A stretch of DNA of 64,000 nt from positions 2,542,001-2,606,000 of the forward strand of contig CM066300.1 in assembly GCA_033807695.1 (NCBI GenBank), read 5' to 3'. The position numbers and the translations under genes are program-made. The notes beneath the pieces were generated by a model. That model had not been told where the DNA came from, did not search any database, and saw only the letters and a list, made by a program, of their open reading frames with translations. Positions 23,201 to 34,300 of this stretch are shown here, one piece after another; position 1 is the stretch's first letter, and the number at the start of each line of letters is the position of its first letter. The DNA comes from Daedaleopsis sinensis. Lineage: Eukaryota > Basidiomycota > Agaricomycetes > Polyporales > Polyporaceae.

Positions 23201-23577
23201 ACTGGCCACTGCCCGTCGAGCTCTTCGCGAGACTGAGCCAACTCGACTTCTCTGCAGCGGGATCATCGCAAAGCCGAAGCGACGTACAGCGTCAGGAGCG
23301 GCGTTCTGGCGAGCAGAGCGCGATGCGCGCGACACACCTTTGACCTTCTTCTGTGAGGCATCTCCGTTCCCCGACACGACGCGGGTGCTATCGCGTCTGT
23401 CTGCAGCCTTCTTGGTGGGCGGCTAAGAGGCGGGAGCGATCGCTGGTGAGCAATCACTGAGGTCGTAGCCGAGATCTCGCGCGTACGTACCTTCCGGAGG
23501 GCAGATGCGGCCTTCGCGGAGACGTAGAGCTCTACAGACACGTAGAATTCCTTGTCCATCGTGCGTACGCCGAGCAA
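20241..23577 (-). CDS. PH-C2-RasGAP protein, BUD2/CLA2-like Ras-family GTPase activator
   Basis: Twelve exons (23577-23491, 23422-23338, 23251-23136, 23077-22965, 22892-22308, 22254-22212, 22152-21990, 21927-21912, 21840-21598, 21541-21375, 21316-21240, 21176-20241) close in phase to 876 residues. A PH domain (about 58-185; WLSLAKSSTGSGQWRPARCK, LLNIYVD, LYIQFEDEDTANTWLALLRS) is followed by a C2 domain (about 190-330; VDLTCLQGRNLG, WHERFVLPDLPPFENLEIVV, GWFPVL). Next comes a RasGAP domain with SHNTLFRGNTVFTK (the Arg of LFRG is the expected arginine finger), VSAFCFLRFIVPAILHP and QSLANLNP. The 300-residue tail is Ser/Pro/Arg-rich. Such proteins inactivate Ras or Rsr1 at the plasma membrane. 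Exon 8 is only 16 nt and lies just before the finger. The start could also be the ATG at 23559. Confidence 0.85.
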
Positions 23578-24490
23578 GGCGGGGGCAGGGAGCTAGCAGG
23601 CGGAGCAGAGAGGTGGCCTGCGCGGCGATGAGACTGGCGACGCGTGATGTAACAGGGACAAGGCACGGTCTGAGGGGGCCGATGGTCGTGAGGGAGTGGA
23701 GAAGGAGGGTGCGCGTGAGGGACGAAGAAGAAACGCGTCGGGTGGCGAGCTGGGAGTAAAAGTGGGTCGGGGCGTGGATGACGAATATAAGCGGGCGCAG
23801 GGCAAAGATGGGCGAAGTTCACAACATGACAATCGAACAGCAGAGGCCTGCAGTGTTGGCTAGTTGGACCCGCCGGTGGATGGATCCAGTTAACATCGCC
23901 CACCCAGAATCACTCACCCACTCCCAGTGGCGCTCCCGCGTTCCGACAAGCGCCCACACGCCGCCAAATGAGGTTAAGGACTGATACATACGCCAATCCT
24001 GTCCCCGTCCCTGCATCTCGACCGTCTTCTCGACTCGACAACATATTGATGCCCCCGCACCGACAGCGACGCTCAAATAAGTGGCACAGCGGCGCGGCCC
24101 CTTAGAGCCCGACGTCAGGGACCGTCAGGGTACATATGTATGGATCACGAACCTCCTCGCACACACCACTAGCGGCGTCGACACACTCAGGGCACACTGG
24201 GCGACATTGCGCAGATCAGTCGCCGTCGTTCGTGTTTCCGCGTAGGCGCGCCCAAAGATACAAATAATACTAGTCTATCGTCAACCAGACCAATCAAACA
24301 CGACGACGACGACGACAACGCCGACGGCTCGTCCAGCATGCACACCGCCCTCGACGTTGCACCTTTAGGGTATCAACACGTTGCAACGTCATAGTCGAGT
24401 TGCGCAGTTTTGGCTAGCAAGCCTCCCCTCCCTAGAGACCATTACTCCGTTTTGTGACTACAAATGCTGATATCAGATAGATGAATCGCA
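23578..24490. other. Intergenic between the RasGAP start and the ELO 3' end
   Basis: This stretch of 913 bp holds the RasGAP promoter and the ELO 3' UTR, both on the minus strand. Several open frames cross it without homology or exon structure and are treated as chance. A short CGA triplet repeat lies at about 24299-24331, and a CAGGGACCGTCAGGG repeat lies near 24116. Confidence 0.4.
24299..24331. repeat. CGA/ACG triplet micros sat
   Basis: The run CACGACGACGACGACGAC and its decayed continuation form a short imperfect triplet repeat in non-coding sequence. No function is suggested by context. Confidence 0.6.
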
Positions 24491-25709
24491 TTACAGCGTG
24501 TCATCAATGACGCACCCGTTCGCAACGCCGTTCGCCTTGCCATTCGCCACGGGCTTCTTGCCGACCGGCTTCTTGTAGGTTTGGACATAGAACTGAATGA
24601 ACAGCAGCAGATAGCTCGTGAGCAGCCCACAGCCGAAGAGGGCAGCGTTCTCCGTGCCGGCACAGTCTCCGAAGGTCGGTAGGTTGGGGAAGTAGTTGGC
24701 CACGTAGTACGAGTAGGCTAAGTGCCTTCGTTAGGTCAAATCAGGATGCGCGGGTTCTGATTACTTACTGGCGAAGTAAACCACGAAGAGGTCGATGACG
24801 AACTGAATGATCTGGAAGGTCGTAAGGTATTTCTTCCACTACACATGTCCAGTTAGGATGAAGCGCGCTTGACACAACTCAGATTAGCACATACCCAGAT
24901 CCTGGCACCACCGGCGGTAGCCCAGTAGTAGTAGTCTGTAGGCGTGTTCAGTCATCAGAGACACGCTGAACAAAGTCGTTACTCACACATGATGACATGG
25001 ACGATAAGATTGATGGATATAACAACCCATTGCTGCAAATCAGAGATCAGTTCCGCCCTGGCGCGCTACGTGTCGCCACATTGAATGCTTACAACACTAG
25101 TCTTGCCATTTAATTGAGTATAGCATAGCAGAGCAGTCGCAGAGTGGTGGAAGACATGCAGGAATGCTGCAGGGCTATGAGAACCGGACCTAGAAGTGCT
25201 CAAGACGCGTCACGTACCGAGAGGTTTCTTCTTGAGAGCAAGGAACACGGTGTCTATGAGCTCGAGGTACTTGAAGTAATAGTTGATCATGTAGTAGAAT
25301 TCTAGGTTCTGCACGATGGGGAGACAGGATTAACACGCGTCGAACGAACGCGAACCGGGAGCGCGTCACTCACCTTAGACCACATGCCCACGTTGCAGAA
25401 GCTATAGAATATTCCGTGCTTGAAGAACTTCGGTAAGACCTCCTCCAAGATGAGCACGACGAGCAACAGGCTCCCGCTGCTTAGGAACGCGTTGTGCAGG
25501 CGGAAGAGGAACTGGAGCTTGTATGGTGGCTTGTTCTTCATCCACGCCTGGAGCCCGAAGATGATGACGAGGTAGGCCGCAAGAGCCGGGAGCACCTCCT
25601 CCGGCGTGGAGAGCGGAGTCTTGCCCTGCACATAGTGCGTGTACTCGTACGGGATACCGAGGGACGCGAGCGGGAGATGGGCGAGCAGAAAATCCGCGAG
25701 GGGAGCCAT
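24491..25709 (-). CDS. ELO-family very-long-chain fatty acid elongase (3-ketoacyl-CoA synthase)
   Basis: Seven exons (25709-25374, 25308-25218, 25166-25093, 25032-24987, 24935-24895, 24838-24769, 24717-24491) close in phase to 294 residues. The family elements are clear: [20 protein letters not shown], the helix ending in [17 protein letters not shown], the catalytic histidine box LHVFHHSA at about 145-152, then [14 protein letters not shown] and several membrane helices. ELO proteins condense malonyl-CoA with long-chain acyl-CoA in the ER to make fatty acids for sphingolipids and storage lipids. The tail is Lys-rich ([17 protein letters not shown]), but a classic KKXX retrieval signal is not at the very end. 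The start ATG at 25709 (MAPLADFLL) is chosen over an upstream in-frame ATG at 25874, whose extension is not protein-like. A fold-back element lies 240 bp upstream. Confidence 0.92.
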
Positions 25710-25947
25710 TGGAAGACGGAGGTGGTCGACAGGGAGCAAAACGCGCTGGACGCTGTCGGGCGACTTTTTGGAGTCCGGAAGCGCGTGCGTATTTGTGGCG
25801 GCGTCTCTCATCAGTCCCTGGTGATTGGCTGGGGGTCTGGACTTGCGACTCCGAGCGCTCGCAGCGACGCGCAAATCACGCGCACTGTTTCCTCGGTCGT
25901 TGCCAAGTCCAGCAAATTAAGTGCACGCGGCATGCAAGTAGTAGTAC

Positions 25948-26134
25948 TCACGACGAGCATCCGTATATTTTTGACGGATGAAAAGGCGTGCAAAATGGGC
26001 CGCTGGAGGTAACCCTTTTCGCCCAAAGGAGCCTTTTGGACGACTTTTGGACGACCTTTTGGCCCTGGGATGCCTTGTGCGGCCAATTTCGGACGCCTTT
26101 TCTCCCGTACAAAATATTCGGATGCCCGCCGTGA
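25948..26134. repeat. Fold-back (hairpin) element, MITE-like, with 55-bp inverted arms
   Basis: The left arm 25948-26002 and the reverse complement of the right arm 26080-26134 agree at 45 of 55 positions, without gaps. Shared blocks include CATCCG, ATATTTT, GAAAAGGCGT and GGCCG. Weaker inverted similarity continues into the 77-bp centre. The centre also holds three near-copies of CTTTTGGACGA in tandem (26031-26063). The element has no coding potential. It lies 240-425 bp upstream of the ELO start codon, so it is either in that promoter or just beyond it. No target-site duplication was identified. I read it as a degenerate miniature inverted-repeat element or a structured RNA or DNA hairpin. 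Confidence 0.7.
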
Positions 26135-26877
26135 CTGGAATGCACAGGGAATGCATCGAGCACGAGACGGCGTGCAATCGCTCTCTGCTAGACACGCTGG
26201 CCGCATGCTTAATTTTGCCACAGACAGGACATGTACTTTAGTTTGTCATCACGGAGCTTGCGTGCAACCCGTGATGCGGAGCGTTTGCTAAAGGCTGAGG
26301 TACTACAACATGATTCATTGATGAATCATTTGCGCGTGCTATGTATGCACACATGCGGGTACCACGAGACATAAGCTAGAGACAGAGCTCGATGAGTGGC
26401 AGGCAATATATGGTGGGCACTTGGAAGCAAGAAAGACTCAAGCATGGACGCACAGTCGACATCGGCATGACGTCGACTGAGTCGAAGGCCTACCACGTGT
26501 GACGCGTGTGACAGTCAGTCAGGAAACAGTACTTTCCAGCAACCTTCCAGTGGGCCATAGTACCTCCATTTACCTACTAGAGACCGCGTGCCAACTGTTC
26601 TGAGCGTCGGGTGTCGGCAATCGAGCTGAGAACTCTACGAAGCTAGAACAAGTCTAGCTCATCGTGCTAACTGTCTGGGAATGTGGAGGTAACGCGTGAG
26701 CCACAGAAGGTCACAAGACGTACAACAAGGGTTCACGCACCCATGGGCCATAACTAGCTCGTTCTTGCATTGAGACGCGCGACCATCAAGCTTTAAGGAA
26801 TAGACAGCAAAATTTCACGAGTATTGACGAGAAAATCCAGAGATAACCGTGGTAATAGATACATGTTGATGTGCGAA
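26135..26877. other. Non-coding stretch with a small palindrome
   Basis: No gene is supported in these 743 bp. A perfect 8-bp inverted repeat with a 4-base loop (ATGATTCA, TTGA, TGAATCAT) lies at 26310-26329, and GTGTGACGCGTGTGACAGTC near 26497 is a short direct repeat. The stretch is less GC-biased than its neighbours, consistent with non-coding sequence. Confidence 0.4.
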
Positions 26878-27301
26878 TTATGCAAAGCGAGAGCGTGATG
26901 AGAATATGGACGAGAAGATATCATGTAATGACAAGGGCGAAGCCATCCTGCAAATCAGCGAACAATGCTTTCTCTCTACGTAGAACGACAGGCAGTCAGC
27001 GCTCCGGATGTGAAGGAGTGACGTGGGACTAACGTACTTGAGATCGAGCTTGGTGTTCTGCACAGCAGCGAATGCGGCTGCCCTGACTTTCGAAGCATCT
27101 AGGCCGGATGGGAGAACACAAACGAGGCACATGGGGCAGTCTGCCGGCTGGAGCTTGTACGAAGCTGGAACCTAGAAACCGCGGTGTCAGCTTCTCGATG
27201 GAGACCTAGGGGGAACGTGGAGGAACTTACGCCAGATGCCCGAAGCGACTCCACGAGGTTGTGCACGAACAACAACGAGCGAGTGCGTAGGTCCTGAAGG
27301 T
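26878..27301 (-). CDS. Unrecognised small gene or gene end, three spliced exons
   Basis: Three blocks join in frame through good GT-AG introns: a block ending at 27231 (DLHDLQDLRTRSLLFVHNLV..ASG), then 27171-27038 (VPASYKLQPADCPMCLVC..), then 26947-26878 (MASPLSLHDIFSSIFSSR..). The middle exon contains CPMCLVC, a cluster of three cysteines. I do not recognise the protein. The block at 27231 continues open upstream, and more coding pieces may lie up to about 27700 (HIPIHLDTDRPTKDVEFSE on the minus strand at about 27600-27660), but I could not join them. It could be the 3' end of a larger gene, a decayed gene, or a lineage-specific small protein. Confidence 0.35.
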
Positions 27302-28367
27302 CGTGCAAGTCCGCGCCTGCACCAGTGTGAGCTGAAGGTCGTGTCGTGTGACCAAGCGAAACGTACAAGTTGTGGACGATGGACAGCCCGTCGGGATCGT
27401 GCAGTGAAGCCGGACTGAGTGCGCGGTTTTTCTAATCAACCTGCAGGCGACGTTAGGGTGTGATTGGTAACTGGGTAAGGAGGAGTTGCGCACTGAGCGA
27501 AAGGTTCCACCGCCTCATCCAGGTTTCCCAGCTAGACGAAGACGTGGATGAGCACGCCGCGTCTGGCAGAGGAACGGATGAGTACGCACTTCACTGAACT
27601 CGACGTCTTTGGTGGGACGGTCGGTGTCGAGATGGATGGGAATGTGAACGGAGGATGGCATAACGGACATCATGTTGGCAAGGACAATGTGGGGGGTGCG
27701 GGGGAGAGGTGCGGGGTGCGGGGTGCGGGGTGGTGAGGACGTTCAGAGGTGAATAGAGGGGGTGTGGGGGGAGGGGAACATGTACGGCCTGGGTAGATGT
27801 AGAGCTGTCAGTGTAAAGTATGTAGACCTCGTTGCAAGTCCACGGGGAATACCGGGGGGAAGGAATGGGGACGGAGGTGATCGGTCGTCCGGGTCATGGT
27901 CTCGGTCGCAGGAGTGTAGCGCGGTCAGCCACCGCTCTCGGCACATCGCCGCCGTCACGAGGCCGACCAGCTGGACTAAGCTTGCACAGTATTCGCACAG
28001 GAACGTTCAGCGTCGTCCCCGCCGTTGCTAGCCACAGCATGCCTGGCCATCTGGACGGTGCAGCTGAAGGGTGCAGAGTAGTACGATCCGTCGATGTCTG
28101 GACCCCGATCTCCTCGTCCAATAACCCTCCCGGTCCGGTCATTCCTCAGGCCTCATGTATCATGGCCCGGGCCCGGCGCGGCACTCCCCGAAATAGCACG
28201 CGCGCTTGCGACCACCCCCAATGACGTACGCGCGACTCGCCCTTGCATTGGCAATCACCTCGACCGACTGTGCCGTTACCTTCCCCACCGCCATCGACCC
28301 CGCCGCTTTTTTGCTCTGCACTGTACACTACTCTGAGCTACGATAACCGCTGTAGCTACTCTCCGCC
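27302..28367. other. Unresolved stretch upstream of VPS13
   Basis: Minus-strand fragments with some protein-like texture occur (27600-27660; 27894-28142), but no chain of exons with consistent phase could be built. The stretch also includes the VPS13 promoter, whose start codon has a strong context (CCGCCATGG). Confidence 0.35.
27690..27733 (+). repeat. G-rich tandem repeat of GTGCGGG units
   Basis: GTGCGGG is repeated with small variations, giving several runs of three to six G within 44 bases. Such a tract could form a G-quadruplex on the plus strand. It lies in unresolved non-coding sequence about 640 bp upstream of VPS13. Confidence 0.5.
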
Positions 28368-31300
28368 ATGGTTTGGTGGTCAGACCCCGGCAAGGAGGTC
28401 TTGAACATCGTATGTTCTATTCTGAATAATCCACCTTCACTATTCTGTGACCGACTATTCTCCAGCTGTTCAACCGCGTTCTTGCCCCCTATGTCGAGAA
28501 TTTGGATATGAACCAACTCAACTTTGGCATTGGGCAAGGTGAGAGCTCTAGGAATTGTCCAAGAACGCGTGAATAACGCGATCTCACAGGCAAGATCACC
28601 TTGACCAATCTCCGACTGAAGAAAGGCGCGTTGGATAAGTTTAGGCTGCCGGTGGACGTACTTGACGGTGAGTAACACTCTGAGAATGTATACTGCAAGA
28701 CTCAAGACGGTCACCAGGCCACTTGGGGAAACTCTCCCTCTCGCTACATTGGATGAATCTGGGAAACCAGCCCGTAGAGGTCTTGGTCGAGGATGTGTAC
28801 CTACTTGTCGTTCCCTCATCCGAATCTACCTATGACCCCGAAGAGGAGGAGCGTCGCATTCAGGCAGCCAAGTTTGAACGTCTTGAAAACGCCGAGCTTC
28901 TCAACGTCCGAGCACAGTCCGTGTCACAAGGTCAGGAGAATGCGTCCGTGCATGCCGTCAATCAACCTTCTGAAACACCTTCAGACAACCCCGAATCTCA
29001 AGGGCTGATAGCCTCTTTGGTGACCAAGATTATCAATAACCTCCAGGTCACCGTGAAGAATATTCACATGCGTTATGAGGACAAGCTGAGCGTCCCTGGT
29101 GTGAGTAAATGCGTGCACGGAACATCTTGAACATAATATCAAACAGTGTTAACTCTTCTTGGCCTCGTGTAGCATCCTTTTGCTGCTGGTGTCACGCTGG
29201 CCAGCTTCACGGCCGTCTCGGTAAACGAAACCTGGCAGCCTGCATTCATCGATAGCAAGGCGGGGTCTGTCCACAAAGTATGTTTCATTAAACTGTACTA
29301 TTCTGTCGTCGAAGCTGATCCTTCCCGCAGCTCGCGCGACTAGAATCACTTGCGGTCTATTTCGATACGGATTGTCAGAGTCTAGCCGGTCTACCGCACC
29401 GAGAATTTATCGAAAGGTTCACAGACCTGGTCAGTCCGATCGCAGGGGTTAAATCCGGCTTTAACCCATTACATGCTCGTAGATCTCGAAAGGCGGCCGC
29501 ACCGCGTCCCATCAATTCATACTGAAGCCGGTGTCCGGCGAGGGCAAGGTGATCACTCGTTGTGACGATCATGGTGAATGCCGGTTGACAATGAATTCAT
29601 GCAGATCAAAATGAATCACAAGCTGGACAAGGAGACGCCTCGATTCGACGTGCAGCTCTCGTTTGACGAGATCGGCGTCCTCTTGGATGAGTACCAATAT
29701 CGCGATGTCATTTCGCTCATCGACATGTACCACTTCTATATTCGCCAGCACGAGGTACAGTCCATAGTTACTCCTGATCGAACTTTGTTCACTCTCGCAC
29801 AGTACCAAAAATATCGACCACCCGTCGAAGAGCTAGAGGATAACCGACCGAAGGCTCTTTTACGTTTCGCTACCACGGCCATTCTAGATGAAGTGCGCGA
29901 ACGCAAACGGAAATGGACGTGGGCGTACTTTGCGGAACGACGGGACGACCGTCACAGGTATGTCGATTTGTTCAAGAGGAAACAGCTTGGGTCTTTGTCG
30001 CCTGCAGTAGGTCATTCATGAGCTATTTCGAGAAGGTCACACTGACGGTATAATAGGATCTCGGCATGTTCGATGCTCTGGAGAGGAAGCTTTCGTACGA
30101 TGATCTCCGCTTCTACCGATCAATCGCGCGGTCACAGCTCAGGAAAGACATGGCCACGCGGAGGAAGGTCGAAGAAGAACGTAGGAGGCAACAACCGCAG
30201 AAGCAGGGCTCGTGGTCTTCCTGGATATGGGGTTCGTCTCCGGCGGGTGGTTCTACTTCCAACCCCGACGAGGCCGCATTCACTGGCGAGATGACGGACG
30301 AGCAGCGACGGCAGCTATACGAGGCGCTCGACTTTGACGAGAAGGCAGCATTGGCTGAATCGCTCGACACCCCTCGTGACGCTCTGAAAGCCCGCGTGAA
30401 GGCGCAGCTCAATCGTGGCTCCTTTGCATTGAAGACGGATCCCCACGGAAAGAACACGGAGATCATCTCGGTCGTATTCGACATTTTCCAGGCGACGTTC
30501 CTACAGCGTCAGGACAACTTTGAGACATCACTGTCGCTGGGAGGGTTTGCCGTTCGCGACGGCACGACCGCGAACAGCGCTTACCCTCTGATCGTGCATG
30601 TGCAGGAGAAGCGTAGCCAGAGCGAGATCGTCACGACCCTCCCTCATCAAGAGGACGCGATACCTGGGCTCCCAGACCCGTTCTTCTTCCTGAAGTTCGA
30701 ACGCAATCCATTAGATGGACGTGCTGACAGTGCGCTGACCGTTCGCATGCGGTACATGGAGATTGTGTACCACCGCGGCTACGTGGAGGCGATATACAAA
30801 TTCCTGAAGCCGCCTGCTAGTCAGCTCGAATCGGTCGAGGCTCTTTTGGTAGGTCAACTGACTGGAGTCACAGTGACCTAAGACATACTTATCGTTCTGT
30901 GCAGGATGCAGCCAGCCAGACCCTTGAGAGCTTGCAAAAAGAGACTAGGTTGGGTCTAGAGTATGCGCTCCAGACACACAAGACCGTGGATGTCCACATG
31001 GACCTCAATGCACCTATTATCATCGTACCAGAGGAGTCAGTGGACGTTCCTAGTTGCCTAATGATATCGCTAACCTCACCGATACTATACACTACAGTGT
31101 GACCACAACTAAAGGTAAACACCTGGTCGTGGATGCAGGTCATATCTCCATTGTCAGCGAGCTCGCCAGCAAAGAGGCGATCAAGGATATCCAGTCGAAG
31201 CGTAACAAGCAGTATTCAGAAGAGGACTACAAGCGCTTAGACACGATGATGTACGATCGTCTGACCGTCCGTCTACAAGCCGCGCAGGTATGTGACTTCA

Positions 31301-34300
31301 TAGCTCACTTCGCTCGTTGCGTAACCCGTTACCTGCCCAGTTCCTCTTAGGCGATGGTCTCGACTCTTGTCTCAAAGCCCTCCGTTCCAAAGAGAGGGAC
31401 AACTTACATCTTCTTGAGCGCACAAACTTCGACCTCCAGGTCCAGAACTCGATAGTCCCCACTGCATACCGCCTAGCCCGTTTCAAGGTTTCCGGCCACC
31501 TTCCGACGCTACAAGTGAATATGTCAGACACTAAGTACAAGGCGCTCATGCGTCTGATCGACGTCGCGATCCCACATTTCGACGATGGGGCCGAGCCCCG
31601 AGCATATTCCGTTCATAAACCGTCGACAAGTCAACGGCATGCGTCCGGCGCGTTCAAGATCCCTTCCGGCTTCTTCGGTGCGGCTACGGAAGAGTACGCC
31701 ATTGAGACGGATGACGAAGACAACCAGAGCGTCGCCATCCGACCCGGACCCCAGGATGAGGATGTGCGACAGGATCAGGGCGCAGGGGATGACGAGTTCT
31801 TCGAAGCTGATCCTGGGACTACGAATGTATGCTTATTCCATCGCGCGTCGGTGTTGTCGTTAATATCGGATGCAGGACCCTGCACTCCACCAACATGTGG
31901 TCGAGATCGATTTGAAGGTCGACACGCTCCGCGCTTCGTTATACAAGTCTGCGCAGGACGGAACGGAGAAGTCCTTGGGCGACGTCGCGTTCCAGGGTTT
32001 CGGCCTGCAATATGCGATGGAGAAGTATGTCATGAAGGTCGACGTGAACCTCAGGTAGGTCACTGAAAATTTTGGACTAGCCAAGCGACAGCTCAATACT
32101 GTGTTTATTTTAGGTCCGTCTCGATGCATGTCAACCAAGTCGGGAAGGAACCACTTGAGTTCATGTCCTCGGCAGCTGGGCCGTCGACCCAGGACCTCCT
32201 TACTGTAAAGTATACCCGTGTGCAGCAGGCCTCGCCCGAGTACCAACCGGTCTATGAAGGCATTGACCAGAACGTGGACGTCAAGATCTCAACGTTCCTG
32301 TTCCGGGCTGCACCGGAGCCCGTCGTCACGTTGTACGACTTTATCATGACCACCTTCGTGCCCCAGAACAATAGTGGGAAGGCTGAGGCCACGCCTTCTC
32401 CGGGCTCGCCCGAGGATGAGAATGGGCAGCCCCAGATAGTCGTCAATTCCGGCGGGTCCCCGGAGAAGATTAGGGTGCTCCTCACGTTAGCCAGCATCGA
32501 AGGTGTGTGGTTGTGAAGAACTGCACTTAGTGGGCTCATCGCTAACACGTGTGTGCTTGTCCTAGTCATGCTTATCAACGACGATGTGCAAATCGCCACA
32601 TTGTCACTGTCGACAGCATATGTGGCCATACTCCTCCGTGCGAACACGATGCGCATCAACGGCCGCCTCGGTAGCCTCGCGCTCAATGACGACTCAGTCA
32701 TCCAAACCGCGTCTCCCGACTTCAAGAAGATACTGTCCATCGAGGGCGACAATTTCGCTGACTTCACTTACCAAACGTACGACCCTACAGATCGTGAGAC
32801 GTACACGGGCGTCAAGTCGTCTGTCTCCCTGCAGACAGGTTCGCTGAAGGTCCACTACCTTGAGCACACTCTGCACGACGCATATCTGTTCCTGATAAAG
32901 CTTGCGAAGCTGAAAGGTCTATACGATGCAGCGACCGTGGCCGCTGTGCAGCGGGCCTCAGAGATTGAGCGCATGAAGTTCGACGTTTCTATCAGCACGC
33001 CGATCGTCGTTTTCCCTTCTGACCCTCAACACTCCCTGGATCTCATGACGTTGCGCTTGGGCGCCCTGAAGGCACACAATGTGTACGAGAAGGACGATAA
33101 CCGCACCATCGCCAGCTTGAGTGGCATACAGCTGTCGTCGCGGTCATACAATGGTGATGAGCCTGCAGATCTGAAGATGATTGACGACATCGAAATCAAC
33201 GCAGAGGTCACACAGAAAGGAGATGTTGACAGGTCGAAGAACATTGATATCCCTGTCACCCAGGTCAGCCTCGCCCCGTCTCAAAATGAGGCTTTATTTT
33301 AACTGCTTGCATGTGCAATAGGTCGCAGTCAATATTTCGGACGTCCGACTTCATCTGACACAGGCCCAATATTGCCTCCTCATTGCGCTTCTCCAGTCTG
33401 TTCCCAAGGTCTTCGCAGACGTTCCTGACACAGAGGTTGCACCCCCTCGACTTCCCTCTCCAGTGCCTATGACAGATGTCCAAGGCGCAGAGACTGCCCT
33501 GACTAGTGCGACATCAACGGTTGACCTCCGACCTGAGTTGTCTAGCCATCCATCAACTGGGGAAACACGCCCGTGGACAACCGTCGACCTCGTGGTCAAT
33601 ATCAACACGGTCAAGCTCCATCTGTATGACGCCCAAGCAACTACTCCCGCGAACATCAAGGAACACGGCATTGCCAGGTTTGCGCTCAATGACAACAGTC
33701 TCAGACTCAAGATGCTTTCCGACGGCGCCCTAGAGGCCCAGATTGTGCTGAAGTCTTTGACTATGAACAACACTCGTCCTGGCAACTCCCGCTTCCGGGA
33801 GATTATGCCCGCTGCTCAGCACGAGCGCAACCAGGTCATGCTCCTCTACACCATGTCTGGAGGTCAGAACAGCCAGAGTCTCGCGGTCCTCACAGTCGAC
33901 TCTCCCGAGGTCATCTTCGCCGTCGATCCCGTGTTTGCTCTCCTCGACTTTTTCACCAGCGCGTTCGCCACGCAGACCCCACAGAGTGAGGAAGAAGCCG
34001 AGGCTATAGCGACGCGAGACAGTCAGCCAGCTAGCTCGAGTAGCACCTTCGACTTCCGATTTGATCTCCACGACGTCTCGGTCAGCATTCTTGAGGATGA
34101 TACCGTCTCGGACACCCAAGCGATCCGGCTGTCGGTCAAACAACTGCTCGTCTCCCAGCAGGCAGGTATTGTATGCTGGATAGAGTAACGGCGATACTGA
34201 CTATCACACACACCAGGGTGTTTTCGCCGTCAGCGTCAGCAATGTCGGCATGTCGCTCACCCGCATGGGCGATCCTACGGAGAGCGTTCGTTTCCTCGAT

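Noticed and set aside
26878..27301. Assignment of the orphan gene as tRNA 2-thiolation protein CTU2
   Set aside because: The CPMC motif prompted it, but the surrounding sequence does not match CTU2 as I know it and the expected 400 upstream residues are absent.
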